From NCBI RefSeq assembly GCF_047302405.1, contig NZ_CP154853.1:3038001-3102000 (forward strand): a stretch of DNA of 64,000 nt, written 5' to 3'. The first letter of the stretch is position 1. Every line of letters starts with the position of its first letter. The notes beneath the pieces were generated by a model, which was not told the DNA's origin, ran no database searches, and was given only the letters and a program-made list of their open reading frames with translations. This stretch comes from Alkalihalobacillus sp047302405 (GTDB taxonomy: Bacteria > Bacillota > Bacilli > Bacillales > Bacillaceae_D). Made by a program: the position numbers and the translations under genes. Shown here in pieces: positions 44,589-53,422 of this stretch.

Positions 44589-45464
44589 TCAAACTCCAAC
44601 CGAAACTTTGTTGAGAGGTTTCCCTTTTACAGGCATTTCACATAAAAAAACCGAACCCGCTAAAGGTTTTTCCATCAAGCTCTCGTCACTTAGACCTATA
44701 CGAGCAGTTGTAATAAAGAGGGTATCGTAATTTGGTCCACCAAACGTACAACTCGTTACTTGGTCCGCTTCTACCTCTATCCGATCGATAACTTCCCCTT
44801 TTTGAGGATTGACACAAAGAACCGTTCCCCCACCCCACATTGAAATCCATAAATCCCCACTCGCATCAATGGTCATTCCATCTGGATAGCCCTTTTCAGA
44901 TGATAAATCGATTACTGACTCCGCCTCGCGTAATGAGACAGTCTCCTGATTGAAAGTTTGGGCAAATACTTTTTGGGTGGGCGTATCAATAAAATACATC
45001 AGAGACAGCTCTTCATTCCATGCAAGTCCATTCGAAATGGTCATGCCAACTCTTGCCTCAATTAGATTATTCTTATCACTCAAAACATAAAGAGAAGCGA
45101 CTTCAGTTTCATTCCCTTCGCACATTGAACCAATCCAATACCGGCCAAAAGGATCACATTTCCCATCATTAAAACGCATCCACTTTTTTGCTGGAATTGC
45201 AGCTATTTTTCTAGACTGTTCTCGTTTTGTGTCAAAGATAACGAGCTCATTTCCAGTCGAAATAAGCCACTCTTGCCCATTTACTTTTCCTACACTCGTG
45301 ACAGGATGTGAAAAAGGAAACTTTTTTATTTGCCTAGTTTCCGGTTCTAAGAATAACAATTGCTGTTGCTTAATATCAACAAACACCAGTTGCTTTGACT
45401 CTTCATCCCATATCGGACCTTCTAAAAGTTCTCCGCTATGTTCCCAAAGTAATTGAGCTTTCAT
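44589..45464 (-). CDS. SMP-30/gluconolactonase-family lactonase
   Basis: The ATG giving MKAQLLWEHSGELLEGPIW is used because AAAGGAGAGG precedes it; length 291. It is a six-bladed propeller with the metal ligands of SMP-30 lactonases: Glu in LLEGPIWDE, Asn in MRFNDGKCDPFGRYWIG and Asp in YPDGMTIDASGDLWI. It hydrolyses a sugar-acid lactone in the cytoplasm. No sugar dehydrogenase lies next to it, so its substrate is open; the fhs gene upstream is unrelated in function. Confidence 0.85.
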   Translation of the reverse strand: MKAQLLWEHSGELLEGPIWDEESKQLVFVDIKQQQLLFLEPETRQIKKFPFSHPVTSVGKVNGQEWLISTGNELVIFDTKREQSRKIAAIPAKKWMRFNDGKCDPFGRYWIGSMCEGNETEVASLYVLSDKNNLIEARVGMTISNGLAWNEELSLMYFIDTPTQKVFAQTFNQETVSLREAESVIDLSSEKGYPDGMTIDASGDLWISMWGGGTVLCVNPQKGEVIDRIEVEADQVTSCTFGGPNYDTLFITTARIGLSDESLMEKPLAGSVFLCEMPVKGKPLNKVSVGV

Positions 45465-45534
45465 TATTCCCCTCTCCTTTTGACGATCATTGTTCGGTGT
45501 AAGCTGGTCCAAATAAACGAATGATTCCTTAAAC

Positions 45535-47205
45535 TTAAGATAAACCGATTATTTCACGGCTTTCATTAATATCCATTCCATTAGCTGCTGGGTTTTTCGG
45601 AAGGCCTGGCATCGTCATAATCGAACCTGTTAAAGCGACAATGAAACCAGCACCTGCCGAAACTTTTAACTCTCTTACTGTTAAGGTAAATCCAGTCGGA
45701 GCTCCAAGCAAAGTTGGATTATCAGAGAAGGAATATTGGGTTTTCGCCATACAAATCGGTAATTTATCTAAACCAAGGGCGACAATTTCCGTAATTTGTT
45801 TTTTCGCAGCTGGTGTGTACTCGACTTGCTCAGCTCTATATATCTCGGTCGCTATCGTCTTGATCTTTTCTTCAATGGTACCATCGACATCATAAAGAGG
45901 TGCATAAGTAGACGTTTTCGTTTCACAAATTTCGACGACTTTATGAGCTAAATCGGTCGCTCCTTCTCCACCTTTCCTAAATACATCGGTGAGAATGACG
46001 TCAACTCCTTTAGCCGCACATCTCTCTTTTAGGCGTTCAATTTCTAATTCAGTATCTGTTGGAAATTGATTAATCGCAACTACTGTCGGCACACCAAATT
46101 TAGCTAGATTTTCTAAATGTCTTTCTAGATTCACGATTCCAGCATCAAGTGCCGCTAAGTTTTCATGAGCGAGTTCTGCTTTAGCTACTCCACCATTCAT
46201 TTTTAAAGCACGAATGGTCGCCACGATGACCGTCGCACTTGGCTCTAATTTAGCATATCTACTTTTAATATCAAAGAATTTCTCCGCTCCTAAATCGGCC
46301 CCAAACCCAGCTTCAGTTACAACATAATCAGCTAATTTCAAACCGATTTTTGTCGCCATTACAGAGTTACAGCCATGGGCGATATTTGCAAAAGGTCCAC
46401 CATGTATAAATGCAGGTGTATTTTCAATCGTCTGAACTAAGTTTGGCATAATCGCATCCTTTAATAACAAGGCCATTGCTCCTGTTGCCCCCAGTTCTTC
46501 AGCAGTAATAACCTTTCCTTCGTAAGTATAGGCCACAACCATTCTAGACAGGCGTTCCTTTAAATCTGTCAAACTTGAAGAAAGGCAGAGGATCGCCATA
46601 ATTTCAGAAGCAACCGTAATATCAAATCCACTTTCTCTCATGACACCATCATATTTTCCACCTAACCCAATCACGACGTTACGGAGTGCCCGATCATTCA
46701 TATCCATAACTCTTTTCCAAATGACTCTCTTCGGATCAATATGTAAGGCATTCCCTTGATGGATATGGTTATCAAGTAAGGCAGCAAGTAAATTATGAGC
46801 TGAGGTAATGGCATGAAAATCTCCAGTGAAGTGAAGATTAATATCTTCCATTGGCACAACTTGAGAATACCCTCCACCTGCTGCTCCACCTTTTATCCCA
46901 AAGACTGGACCAAGCGATGGTTCTCTTAAAGCCGTAATCGTTTTCTTGCCAATTTTATTTAATCCCATGGAAAGTCCAACATTAACCGTTGTTTTCCCTT
47001 CCCCTGCTGGTGTAGGATTAATCGCGGTCACAAGAATTAACTTCCCATCCGGCTTGTCTTCTAATCTTGATAACACATCTAATGAAACCTTTGCTTTATA
47101 TTTACCATATAACTCTAACTCTTCTTCTCTAATCTCCAAATATTTTGCCATTTCACTAATTGGAAGCATCTTCGCCTCTTGTGCAATTTGAACGTCTGTT
47201 TTCAT
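45535..47205 (-). CDS. fhs: Formate--tetrahydrofolate ligase
   Basis: The 556-residue protein is complete, with the P-loop NPTPAGEGKTTVNVGLS, the FTGDFHAITSAHNLL segment and FIHGGPFANIAHGCNS, all hallmarks of FTHFS. It makes 10-formyltetrahydrofolate from formate, THF and ATP. GGAGG precedes the ATG. Upstream lies a 270-base leader and then the 52-bp repeat array. Confidence 0.97.
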   Translation of the reverse strand: MKTDVQIAQEAKMLPISEMAKYLEIREEELELYGKYKAKVSLDVLSRLEDKPDGKLILVTAINPTPAGEGKTTVNVGLSMGLNKIGKKTITALREPSLGPVFGIKGGAAGGGYSQVVPMEDINLHFTGDFHAITSAHNLLAALLDNHIHQGNALHIDPKRVIWKRVMDMNDRALRNVVIGLGGKYDGVMRESGFDITVASEIMAILCLSSSLTDLKERLSRMVVAYTYEGKVITAEELGATGAMALLLKDAIMPNLVQTIENTPAFIHGGPFANIAHGCNSVMATKIGLKLADYVVTEAGFGADLGAEKFFDIKSRYAKLEPSATVIVATIRALKMNGGVAKAELAHENLAALDAGIVNLERHLENLAKFGVPTVVAINQFPTDTELEIERLKERCAAKGVDVILTDVFRKGGEGATDLAHKVVEICETKTSTYAPLYDVDGTIEEKIKTIATEIYRAEQVEYTPAAKKQITEIVALGLDKLPICMAKTQYSFSDNPTLLGAPTGFTLTVRELKVSAGAGFIVALTGSIMTMPGLPKNPAANGMDINESREIIGLS

Positions 47206-47438
47206 AATTCCTCCAAGTATGTAAAAATAGTTTTCGATTGCCTCAAGTCATATAAAAGTAAAATTCCACTATGTAGCCATTCACCCTCAGTCGTCTTTGC
47301 CCATCTATTTACCCTCTTTCCATCTTAAATCATCCCTACACTTACTATACCAAAAAATGAAGCGAGGGATGAGGGGAGTTTTATCTTAGAATAACATTTT
47401 AAAAAGTGGAGGAGTTATTAGTTAGGGAGTGAATACAA

Positions 47439-47468
47439 ATTCGACAAGTGGCCGTACACTCGTCGAAT
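47439..47468. other. Perfectly placed hairpin at the edge of the 52-bp array
   Basis: ATTCGACAAGTG-GCCGTA-CACTCGTCGAAT is a 12-base stem with one A-C mismatch. It has no T run on either strand. It lies 10 bases before the first array unit and about 235 bases upstream of fhs, so it may be an operator, an RNA structure in the fhs leader, or part of the array's insertion boundary. The region 47206-47438 shows no gene. Confidence 0.5.
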
Positions 47469-47478
47469 TAATGCCCTA

Positions 47479-48151
47479 TGATTGCCATTGCTTCCCTAAT
47501 TCTATGGCTTTTGGAATTATAGGGGTTCTATGATTCCCTTTGTGGCTCTTATTCCATCGCTTTTGGAATCATTGACGGGCTTTGATTCCCTTTGTGGCTC
47601 TTATTCCATCGCTTCTGGAATCATTGGCACTCTTTGATTCCCTTTGTGGCTCTAATTCCATCGCTTCTGGAATCATTCACGCTCTTTGATTCCCTTTGCC
47701 CCCCTGATTCCATCGCTTTTGGAATCATTGGCACTCTTTGATTCCCTTTGCCGCTCTTATTCCATCGCTTTTGGAATTATTGGCTCCCTTTGATTCCCTT
47801 TGTGGCTCTTATTCCATCGCTTTTGGAATCATTGACGGGCTTTGATTCCCTTTGTGGCTCTTATTCCATCGCTTTTGGAATCATTCACTCTCTTTGATTC
47901 CCTTTGCATCCCTGATTCCATCGCTTCTGGAATCATTCACGCTCTTTGATTCCCTTTGCATCCCTGATTCCATCGCTTTTGGAATCATTCACGCTCTTTG
48001 ATTCCCTTTGCATCCCTGATTCCATCGCTTCTGGAATCATTCACGCTCTTTGATTCCCTTTGCCCCCCTGATTCCATCGCTTTTGGAATCATTCACGCTC
48101 TTTGATTCCCTTTGCCCCCCTGATTCCATTGCTTTAGGATTCATAAGCTAG
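47479..48151. repeat. Tandem array of thirteen 52-bp units, each carrying a GATTCC/GGAATC hairpin
   Basis: Units start every 52 bases exactly: 47479, 47531, 47583, 47635, 47687, 47739, 47791, 47843, 47895, 47947, 47999, 48051 and 48103. The first and last are degenerate. Each unit opens with TGATTCCCTTTG, then has an ATTCCA...TGGAAT stem around CGCTTT or CGCTTC, and ends with a variable 9-12 base segment. Units 2 and 7 are identical, as are 9 and 11. The period is not a multiple of three, so it is not coding. It lies between the 3' end of a HAD gene and the 5' side of fhs. Confidence 0.95.
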
Positions 48152-48169
48152 AAAAACCTCTTATTAATC

Positions 48170-48205
48170 AAAAAAGAAGCCATCTTGAACTCCTTTTTCA
48201 AAATG
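48170..48205 (-). terminator. Terminator of the HAD hydrolase gene
   Basis: On the minus strand CATTTTGAA pairs with TTCAAGATG (one G-U) and is followed by GCTTCTTTTTTG, 15 bases beyond the stop codon. It separates the HAD transcript from the repeat array. Confidence 0.75.
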
Positions 48206-48219
48206 AACCCTTTTCTTTA

Positions 48220-48909
48220 TCAAACATTCACTCTATTCCATAAACTAATGACATCTGTTAAATCATTCACCACAAAATCAGGTTCAATTTCATTTAATGA
48301 CATTTGATTGTTTCGATTCAACCAAACACTTTTTATCCCTAGCTTTTGAGCCCCGAGAACATCCTGTGTTAATGAATCTCCTACATGTAAAACTTCCTCC
48401 GCTCTCACTTTTCCTAACCTTAAGGCTTCCTCAAACATATCCGGTCTCGGTTTATAAGAGCGTACATCTTCACTTGTAATCACTCCATTCACTTCTATTT
48501 CATGATACTTGAGTGCTTCCATAAGCTCCTCACGATCAACATTAGAGAGAATATATACCGGTAAATCGACTATAGCAAAAAAGGAAATAGCATCAGCATA
48601 CATAGTTGGACGCTTCCATTGGTCAAACATTTTTTCACTTAAAATGAGTGCATCCAAAGGAGCTTGAAAATGGGTCAACGTTTTTTGTATAGAAATAATT
48701 TCGACCTGTCGTTGTGACAAAAAGTTTACACCATAGCTTTTTGTGAATAAATGATAAAATTGATTCCACCAGTATGTAGCAATTTCCGTAATACTTATAT
48801 CTTTTATCGAGGAGGCTGCTTGAATTTCTAAACTAACCTCGTAAATCACTTCCCCGACATCATGGACAACCGTTCCATAAAAATCTAAAAAAATGGCTTT
48901 TATTGACAT
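48220..48909 (-). CDS. HAD-superfamily hydrolase
   Basis: The ATG giving MSIKAIFLDFYGTVV is used because GGAAGGAG precedes it; length 229. Motif I is DFYGT (nucleophile D9, with Tyr instead of the second Asp, as in haloacid-dehalogenase-like members), motif II ILSNVD, motif III K in YKPRPDMFEEAL and motif IV VGDSLTQDVLGAQ. A helical cap lies at about 15-100. It could be a phosphatase or dehalogenase-like enzyme; the substrate is unknown and no operon partner is present. Confidence 0.82.
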   Translation of the reverse strand: MSIKAIFLDFYGTVVHDVGEVIYEVSLEIQAASSIKDISITEIATYWWNQFYHLFTKSYGVNFLSQRQVEIISIQKTLTHFQAPLDALILSEKMFDQWKRPTMYADAISFFAIVDLPVYILSNVDREELMEALKYHEIEVNGVITSEDVRSYKPRPDMFEEALRLGKVRAEEVLHVGDSLTQDVLGAQKLGIKSVWLNRNNQMSLNEIEPDFVVNDLTDVISLWNRVNV

Positions 48910-49144
48910 GAGCCTATCTCCTTCCATATTTCCAAAAATGACTGCAATGATTGATTGATTTCTTGCTATTATCAAAAGGAGCGTGACTTAGTATAAGCCA
49001 CTATGTGCCAAAAAAGAAATGGTAATAAGTTTTTATCACCTCTTGCTTTTAAAAAGGCCCATTTTGACTTTTACCCTATATTCGCTTTTCTTGAAAGGAT
49101 ATCCTGTAAAAAAAGTGTAAAGATCCTTCTATTAATTAAATTAA

Positions 49145-49180
49145 TTAAAAAAGAGAGTGACCTTTTGTAGGGCCGCTCTC
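49145..49180 (-). terminator. Second terminator downstream of the GH35 gene
   Basis: GAGAGTGACC pairs with GGCCGCTCTC (one mismatch, one G-U), and on the minus strand is followed by TTTTTT. It lies beyond the first terminator and may be a backup stop. Confidence 0.6.
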
Positions 49181-49281
49181 ATTCTATTATTTTAGACCCT
49201 TGCTATTAGCCCTAACACATTTATCATTTAGCAAAAATTGTAAGACACCTACCATCTATGCTTCAAAAAAGCACATCTATA

Positions 49282-49312
49282 GAAAAAACCGCTACTGAAT
49301 TTAGCAGCAGCG
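49282..49312 (-). terminator. Terminator of the galactoside operon
   Basis: On the minus strand CGCTGCTG pairs with CAGTAGCG across CTAAATT, followed by GTTTTTTC, about 90 bases after the GH35 stop. Confidence 0.78.
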
Positions 49313-49398
49313 ATTCAAATAATGTCAAACATATATTTCTGATTACGATAACTTTCCTACATTAAACTCTCTTCTCCCTTCCTCGCTACTCCTTCGCT

Positions 49399-51138
49399 TT
49401 AACCTAGAATAGGGGTATCGATTAAGGATACTTCGGGGCGAGCAATGCCATGTAGTTCAAATAAAATCAATTCATTTTTTCCATTTTTTAATAATGGACC
49501 AGGTAAATAAAGGGTTTGTTGTGGACCGATTTCCCAATAACGTCCTAAATTAAAACCATTAATAAAAACAACTCCTTTTTTCCACCCTCTCGTGTCGACA
49601 AATGTATCTCCAACCTCATCTACCTCAAATTCTCCTTTATAAAAGCACGGTTGATTTGTTTTTACTTCAGTTGTATTCGAAAGCCCCTCTAAGTTAGTTA
49701 ATGGAAGTAGATAGATCGTCCATCCGAAAATAAATTGATAATCTAATCGGACTCCCTCCGTAATCCCTTTTGGATCCTTAAGTTTAGATCCATAATTAAT
49801 TCTCCCTAAATTTTCAACAAGTAAATCAACCTGCACTTCCCCATCCGGAAGCTCCACCTCTAATACGTCATCTCCCCATCTCTCAATAACCCCTTGGAAT
49901 TCCTCATTTATATAAACAAGAGCTCGATCCCTTACATCTTGAATCGATAGCTTCACCTTACTTCCTGTTCCATTAACTGTTGTCCTATAGAGAATAAACC
50001 CGTAAGCTTGACCAAGCTTTTCCATCGTCTCAGGATAGATGCTCTGAATCGGTTCACTAATATCCTTTAATGTAGAAAATAAATTAAACGATTGATTCAG
50101 GGTTACTTTTCCATATTTTTTCTTCTCCACAAGAGATGGTAAATCAGGAAGCTCCTCATTTTTATACTGTGCAACCAAACTACGAATCTGATGATATTTG
50201 GGTGTATATTCCCCTGCTTCACTTAATGGACTATCATAATCATAACTTGTAATGGTTGGCTGATATTTTTCTCCATAATTTGCCCCATTATAAAAGCCAA
50301 AGTTCGTGCCACCATGGAACATATAAAAATTAACAGAAGCTCCCTGCTTGAGCATTTCTTCAAAGGTTTGAACAGCATCCTCCACATCTCTTGTATGGTG
50401 CTTCTCTCCCCAGTGATCAAACCAGCCATTCCAATATTCCATACAGAAGTTAGGAATATCCGGAAAATATTTTTGTAAGACATTAAAATACTCTGTCGGC
50501 TTTGAACCAAAATTCACAGTTGGTAAAACTCCATCTACCGCTCCTCCATCAAGCATTCGTTCAGTTGGGCCATCAGAAGTAAACAATAATACATCAATCC
50601 CTCTCGTTATTAAAGCCTCCTTTAGATAATTTAAATAGGCTTTATCATTGCCGTAACTCCCATATTCATTTTCGATTTGAACAGCTAAAATCGGTCCCCC
50701 ATTTGAATACTGATAGGGCACGATCTTTTCGATTAAGACATCATAATAACGGTCAATATTTTTAAAAAAAGGCTCATAACTACAGCGAAGTCTCATGTTA
50801 TCATCTGCTAATAGCCACGAAGGCAAGCCGCCAAATTCCCATTCTGCACATATATATGGACTCGGTCTTACGATAACATATAATCCGACGTACTCTGCTG
50901 TTCGAATAAACTCCTCGATATCTGCTATTCCAGAAAAAAAGTAGCTTCCTTCTTTCGGCTCATGCAAATTCCACGGTACATACGTTTCCACACAATTAAA
51001 GCCAGCAGCCTTGAGCTTACGTAATCGGTCCTCCCAATACTCTGGAACGACTCGAAAATAATGTATCGCCCCTGATAGTAACTGAATTTTCTCTCCTTCC
51101 AAATAAAAGTCCTTTCCTACCACACTTAGTCCAGCCAC
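49399..51138 (-). CDS. Beta-galactosidase, glycoside hydrolase family 35
   Basis: The 579-residue protein has no signal peptide, so it acts in the cytoplasm. The GH35 barrel shows SGAIHYFRV at the N-terminus, the acid/base Glu in AVQIENEYGSYG (near residue 156) and the nucleophile Glu in CMEYWNGWFDHWG (near residue 235). Two jelly-roll-like domains follow, ending with GFNLGRYWEIGPQQTLYLPG. This size matches bacterial BgaC-type enzymes that prefer beta-1,3-linked galactose. It is the last gene of the sugar locus and would split an imported galactoside. Confidence 0.92.
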   Translation of the reverse strand: MAGLSVVGKDFYLEGEKIQLLSGAIHYFRVVPEYWEDRLRKLKAAGFNCVETYVPWNLHEPKEGSYFFSGIADIEEFIRTAEYVGLYVIVRPSPYICAEWEFGGLPSWLLADDNMRLRCSYEPFFKNIDRYYDVLIEKIVPYQYSNGGPILAVQIENEYGSYGNDKAYLNYLKEALITRGIDVLLFTSDGPTERMLDGGAVDGVLPTVNFGSKPTEYFNVLQKYFPDIPNFCMEYWNGWFDHWGEKHHTRDVEDAVQTFEEMLKQGASVNFYMFHGGTNFGFYNGANYGEKYQPTITSYDYDSPLSEAGEYTPKYHQIRSLVAQYKNEELPDLPSLVEKKKYGKVTLNQSFNLFSTLKDISEPIQSIYPETMEKLGQAYGFILYRTTVNGTGSKVKLSIQDVRDRALVYINEEFQGVIERWGDDVLEVELPDGEVQVDLLVENLGRINYGSKLKDPKGITEGVRLDYQFIFGWTIYLLPLTNLEGLSNTTEVKTNQPCFYKGEFEVDEVGDTFVDTRGWKKGVVFINGFNLGRYWEIGPQQTLYLPGPLLKNGKNELILFELHGIARPEVSLIDTPILG

Positions 51139-51153
51139 GTTAAAACCTCCTTA

Positions 51154-51272
51154 ATTATAAAGCGAAGTCCGTTGCTTAGAAGCGAGAAAAAATAAGAACA
51201 GCTGATGAAGACGCTCTTTGTCTTCATTCAGATGGGCGATTTTTCTCGAGCTTTTAACGGACGTAGCTCGAT
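51154..51272. repeat. Nested-palindrome intergenic element, copy 1
   Basis: A 119-base element with three concentric inverted repeats: outer GTCCGTT/AACGGAC, middle CGAGAAAAA/TTTTTCTCG and inner ATGAAGAC-GCTCTTT-GTCTTCAT. Its left (33 bases) and right (71 bases) parts recur in copy 2. It is noncoding and may be a dispersed Bacillus-type repeat (REP/MITE-like) able to fold as a long RNA or cruciform. Confidence 0.85.
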
Positions 51273-51274
51273 TG

Positions 51275-51454
51275 ATTATAAAGCGAAGTCCGTTGCTTAG
51301 AAGCGAGTCCACTTAAGGATCAACGCTAAGTTCGCTCCATCCTGTCGCAACGCCTTGTACCCACGTCCTGTGGGCAAGAACCTCTGATGAAGACGCTCTT
51401 TGTCTTCATTCAGATGGGCGATTTTTCTCGAGCTTCTAACGGACGTAGCTCGAT
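51275..51454. repeat. Nested-palindrome intergenic element, copy 2, with an internal insertion
   Basis: The 33-base left part (51275-51307) is identical to copy 1 and the 71-base right part (51384-51454) differs by one base. Between them 76 bases replace the 15-base segment of copy 1, adding another small stem (CCCACGTCC...TGTGGGC). The copies are two bases apart, in the gap between the ABC permease and GH35 genes. Confidence 0.85.
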
Positions 51455-51484
51455 AAAATCCTTTTTTCTACCACTTAAAACAGC

Positions 51485-52306
51485 TCAATCCTTAACCGCC
51501 CCAGCCGCTATATTTGAAATAAATTGCTTGCTTCCTATTAAAAATAGGATGATTAACGGAATAACCCCTAATAAAGTCCCTGTCATCACTAAACCATAAT
51601 CAGTTGTATGTAGCCCTTGTAAATTAGATAATGTTACCATCAACGTGTATTTATCTGGATTATTTAAAATGATTAATGGCCATAAATAATCATTCCAAAC
51701 TCCCATAAAATTAAAGATTCCTAAAAAAGCCAATGCCGGTTTTAGAATCGGTACGGCAACACTCCAATACATTCGAAAAATGCCACAGCCATCTATTCTT
51801 GCTGCATTTAAAAGGTCATCGTGAATGGCTCCTTCCGCATACTGTTTTATCCAAAAAATCCCGAATGCACTTACTAAACCGGGAATAATTAAAGCCTTAT
51901 AGCTATCAATCCAACCAAAGCTTTGCATCATTAAAAATAATGGTATGAGTGAAAGCTGAGCCGGAATCATCATTGTCACAAGTGAGAAAATAAATAAGAA
52001 CTTTCTACCTGGAAAATGAAATTTGGCAAATACAAACCCTGCTAAAGAACTTAGGAAAAGAGTAAAAAAAGTCGATATTGATGCAACCACAACGGTATTC
52101 ATCATAGATTGAAAAAAGTTTACTTCGGAAAAGACTCGTTGTATATTTTCAATTAATTGATTACCTAATGTCCAGATAGGTGGAAATGCATAGGCAGCAC
52201 TTGAAGGATTACTTGCTAAAACAATTAGCCAATAGAATGGAAAAACAGATATAAGGACTCCTATAATTAGCCCAGTGTAAAGCCCTACAGATTTCATTCC
52301 TCTCAC
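51485..52306 (-). CDS. Sugar ABC transporter permease (MalG type), system 1
   Basis: The likely start is GTG at 52306, behind GGGAAGGTG; length 273. It has six membrane segments and the MalG coupling loop LLNAARIDGCGIFRMYWSVAVP. It pairs with the MalF-type permease encoded just upstream. No ATPase gene is present in this locus, so a shared MsmX-type ATPase elsewhere is expected. Confidence 0.88.
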   Translation of the reverse strand: MRGMKSVGLYTGLIIGVLISVFPFYWLIVLASNPSSAAYAFPPIWTLGNQLIENIQRVFSEVNFFQSMMNTVVVASISTFFTLFLSSLAGFVFAKFHFPGRKFLFIFSLVTMMIPAQLSLIPLFLMMQSFGWIDSYKALIIPGLVSAFGIFWIKQYAEGAIHDDLLNAARIDGCGIFRMYWSVAVPILKPALAFLGIFNFMGVWNDYLWPLIILNNPDKYTLMVTLSNLQGLHTTDYGLVMTGTLLGVIPLIILFLIGSKQFISNIAAGAVKD

Positions 52307-52322
52307 GATTACACCTTCCCTT

Positions 52323-53246
52323 CTATTTTTTTCGTTGAACAATCATCCAATTAAGTAATGAGAATAAAATGATGACAATAAATAAACCAATCGCTATTGC
52401 AGAACCATAGCCATACAAGCCTTTCTCAAATGCTTGTTGATATAAATAAAGGACAATCGTTAACCCACCTGCACCTGCACCACCAGAATTGCCAACTAAT
52501 ATTTGTGGCTCGGCAAATGTTTGCATACCTCCAATCGTAGAAGTAATGACAACAAAAAGGATAACCGGACGCAATAACGGAATTGTTATTTTTCTGAAAA
52601 TTTGAAAAGTAGTAGCTCCGTCAATTCTAGCAGCCTCATATAATGATTGATCGATATTCTGTAAACCTGCTAAAAAGATGATCGCGTTATAACCTGTCCA
52701 ACGCCAAATAATCATGACTGATATCGCAATTTTGACAGCAACTGAATTTCCATGCCAATTGATCGCTTCAAATCCGAGGCTCGTAATAAAATAATTTATA
52801 AGCCCATAACCAGGTGTAAAAATGACACCAAAAATGATAGCCACGGCTACAATTGCTGTTACATTAGGTAAGAAATATAGTGTTTTAAAAAGGTTCCTAT
52901 ATTTCACAAAAGTTGAATTTAACAAAAAGGCTATCACTAAAGCCAATAAAATCATTGGTATAGTTGACATGATCCAAATGATAAATGTATTGGCTATTGA
53001 CTTCCAAAAAAGGGGATCTCTAATCAGAAATTCGAAGTTTCGCAACCCAACAAACTCCATTTGTCCAATTCCATCCCAACTCGATAAAGCCAAATAAAAG
53101 GAGAAAAGAATCGGGTAAATTCCAAATATCGCAAAAATGATAAAAAAAGGAGAGATTAATAAATAGGCTCCTTTGTTTTCTTTTACTCTTTTCCATGTTT
53201 CTTTTCTTTTTTGCTTGTGATTAAAGATGGCCGTCTCTACTTTCAT
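52323..53246 (-). CDS. Sugar ABC transporter permease (MalF type), system 1
   Basis: Starting at the ATG after GGGTG gives 307 residues; a GTG two codons earlier is an alternative. It has six membrane segments and the coupling loop LYEAARIDGATTFQIFRKITIP. It imports a sugar with the binding protein at 53423-54691. A terminator hairpin just ahead of its start probably lowers its expression relative to the binding protein. Confidence 0.88.
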   Translation of the reverse strand: MKVETAIFNHKQKRKETWKRVKENKGAYLLISPFFIIFAIFGIYPILFSFYLALSSWDGIGQMEFVGLRNFEFLIRDPLFWKSIANTFIIWIMSTIPMILLALVIAFLLNSTFVKYRNLFKTLYFLPNVTAIVAVAIIFGVIFTPGYGLINYFITSLGFEAINWHGNSVAVKIAISVMIIWRWTGYNAIIFLAGLQNIDQSLYEAARIDGATTFQIFRKITIPLLRPVILFVVITSTIGGMQTFAEPQILVGNSGGAGAGGLTIVLYLYQQAFEKGLYGYGSAIAIGLFIVIILFSLLNWMIVQRKK

Positions 53247-53261
53247 ATACACATCACCCTT

Positions 53262-53290
53262 TTAAAAAAGGAGAAGTTCACCTTCTCCTT
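53262..53290 (-). terminator. Intra-operon terminator between binding-protein and permease genes
   Basis: On the minus strand AAGGAGAAG-GTGAA-CTTCTCCTT is a perfect nine-base stem followed by TTTTTTAAAAG. It ends 16 bases before the permease start and its T run abuts the permease ribosome binding site. It should let most transcripts stop after the binding-protein gene, setting a high ratio of binding protein to permease. Confidence 0.85.
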
Positions 53291-53422
53291 ATAGATTATG
53301 AACAAAATGGCCGTATGAAAAGGAAACTCTTGTTAGATCAAGCGTTCCTGAGCAGATATATGCTTCAAAACAGCGGATATACACCTTTGTCTTCCGCCTA
53401 ACAGTTCACCTTCTCTTCCCCT

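Larger units (their letters stand above)
48910..49398. other. Intergenic region between the GH35 gene and the HAD gene
   Basis: This 489-base stretch has no gene. It holds two rho-independent terminators (listed separately) and a run of ATTAATTAAATTAATTAA near 49131-49148. I see no clear promoter for the HAD gene other than AT-rich sequence. Confidence 0.5.

Noticed and set aside
47479..48151. CRISPR array
   Set aside because: The whole 52-bp unit repeats, including what would be spacers; units 2 and 7 and units 9 and 11 are identical, and no cas genes are nearby.
47479..48151. Repeat protein gene
   Set aside because: A 52-bp period shifts frame each unit, and no long frame spans it.
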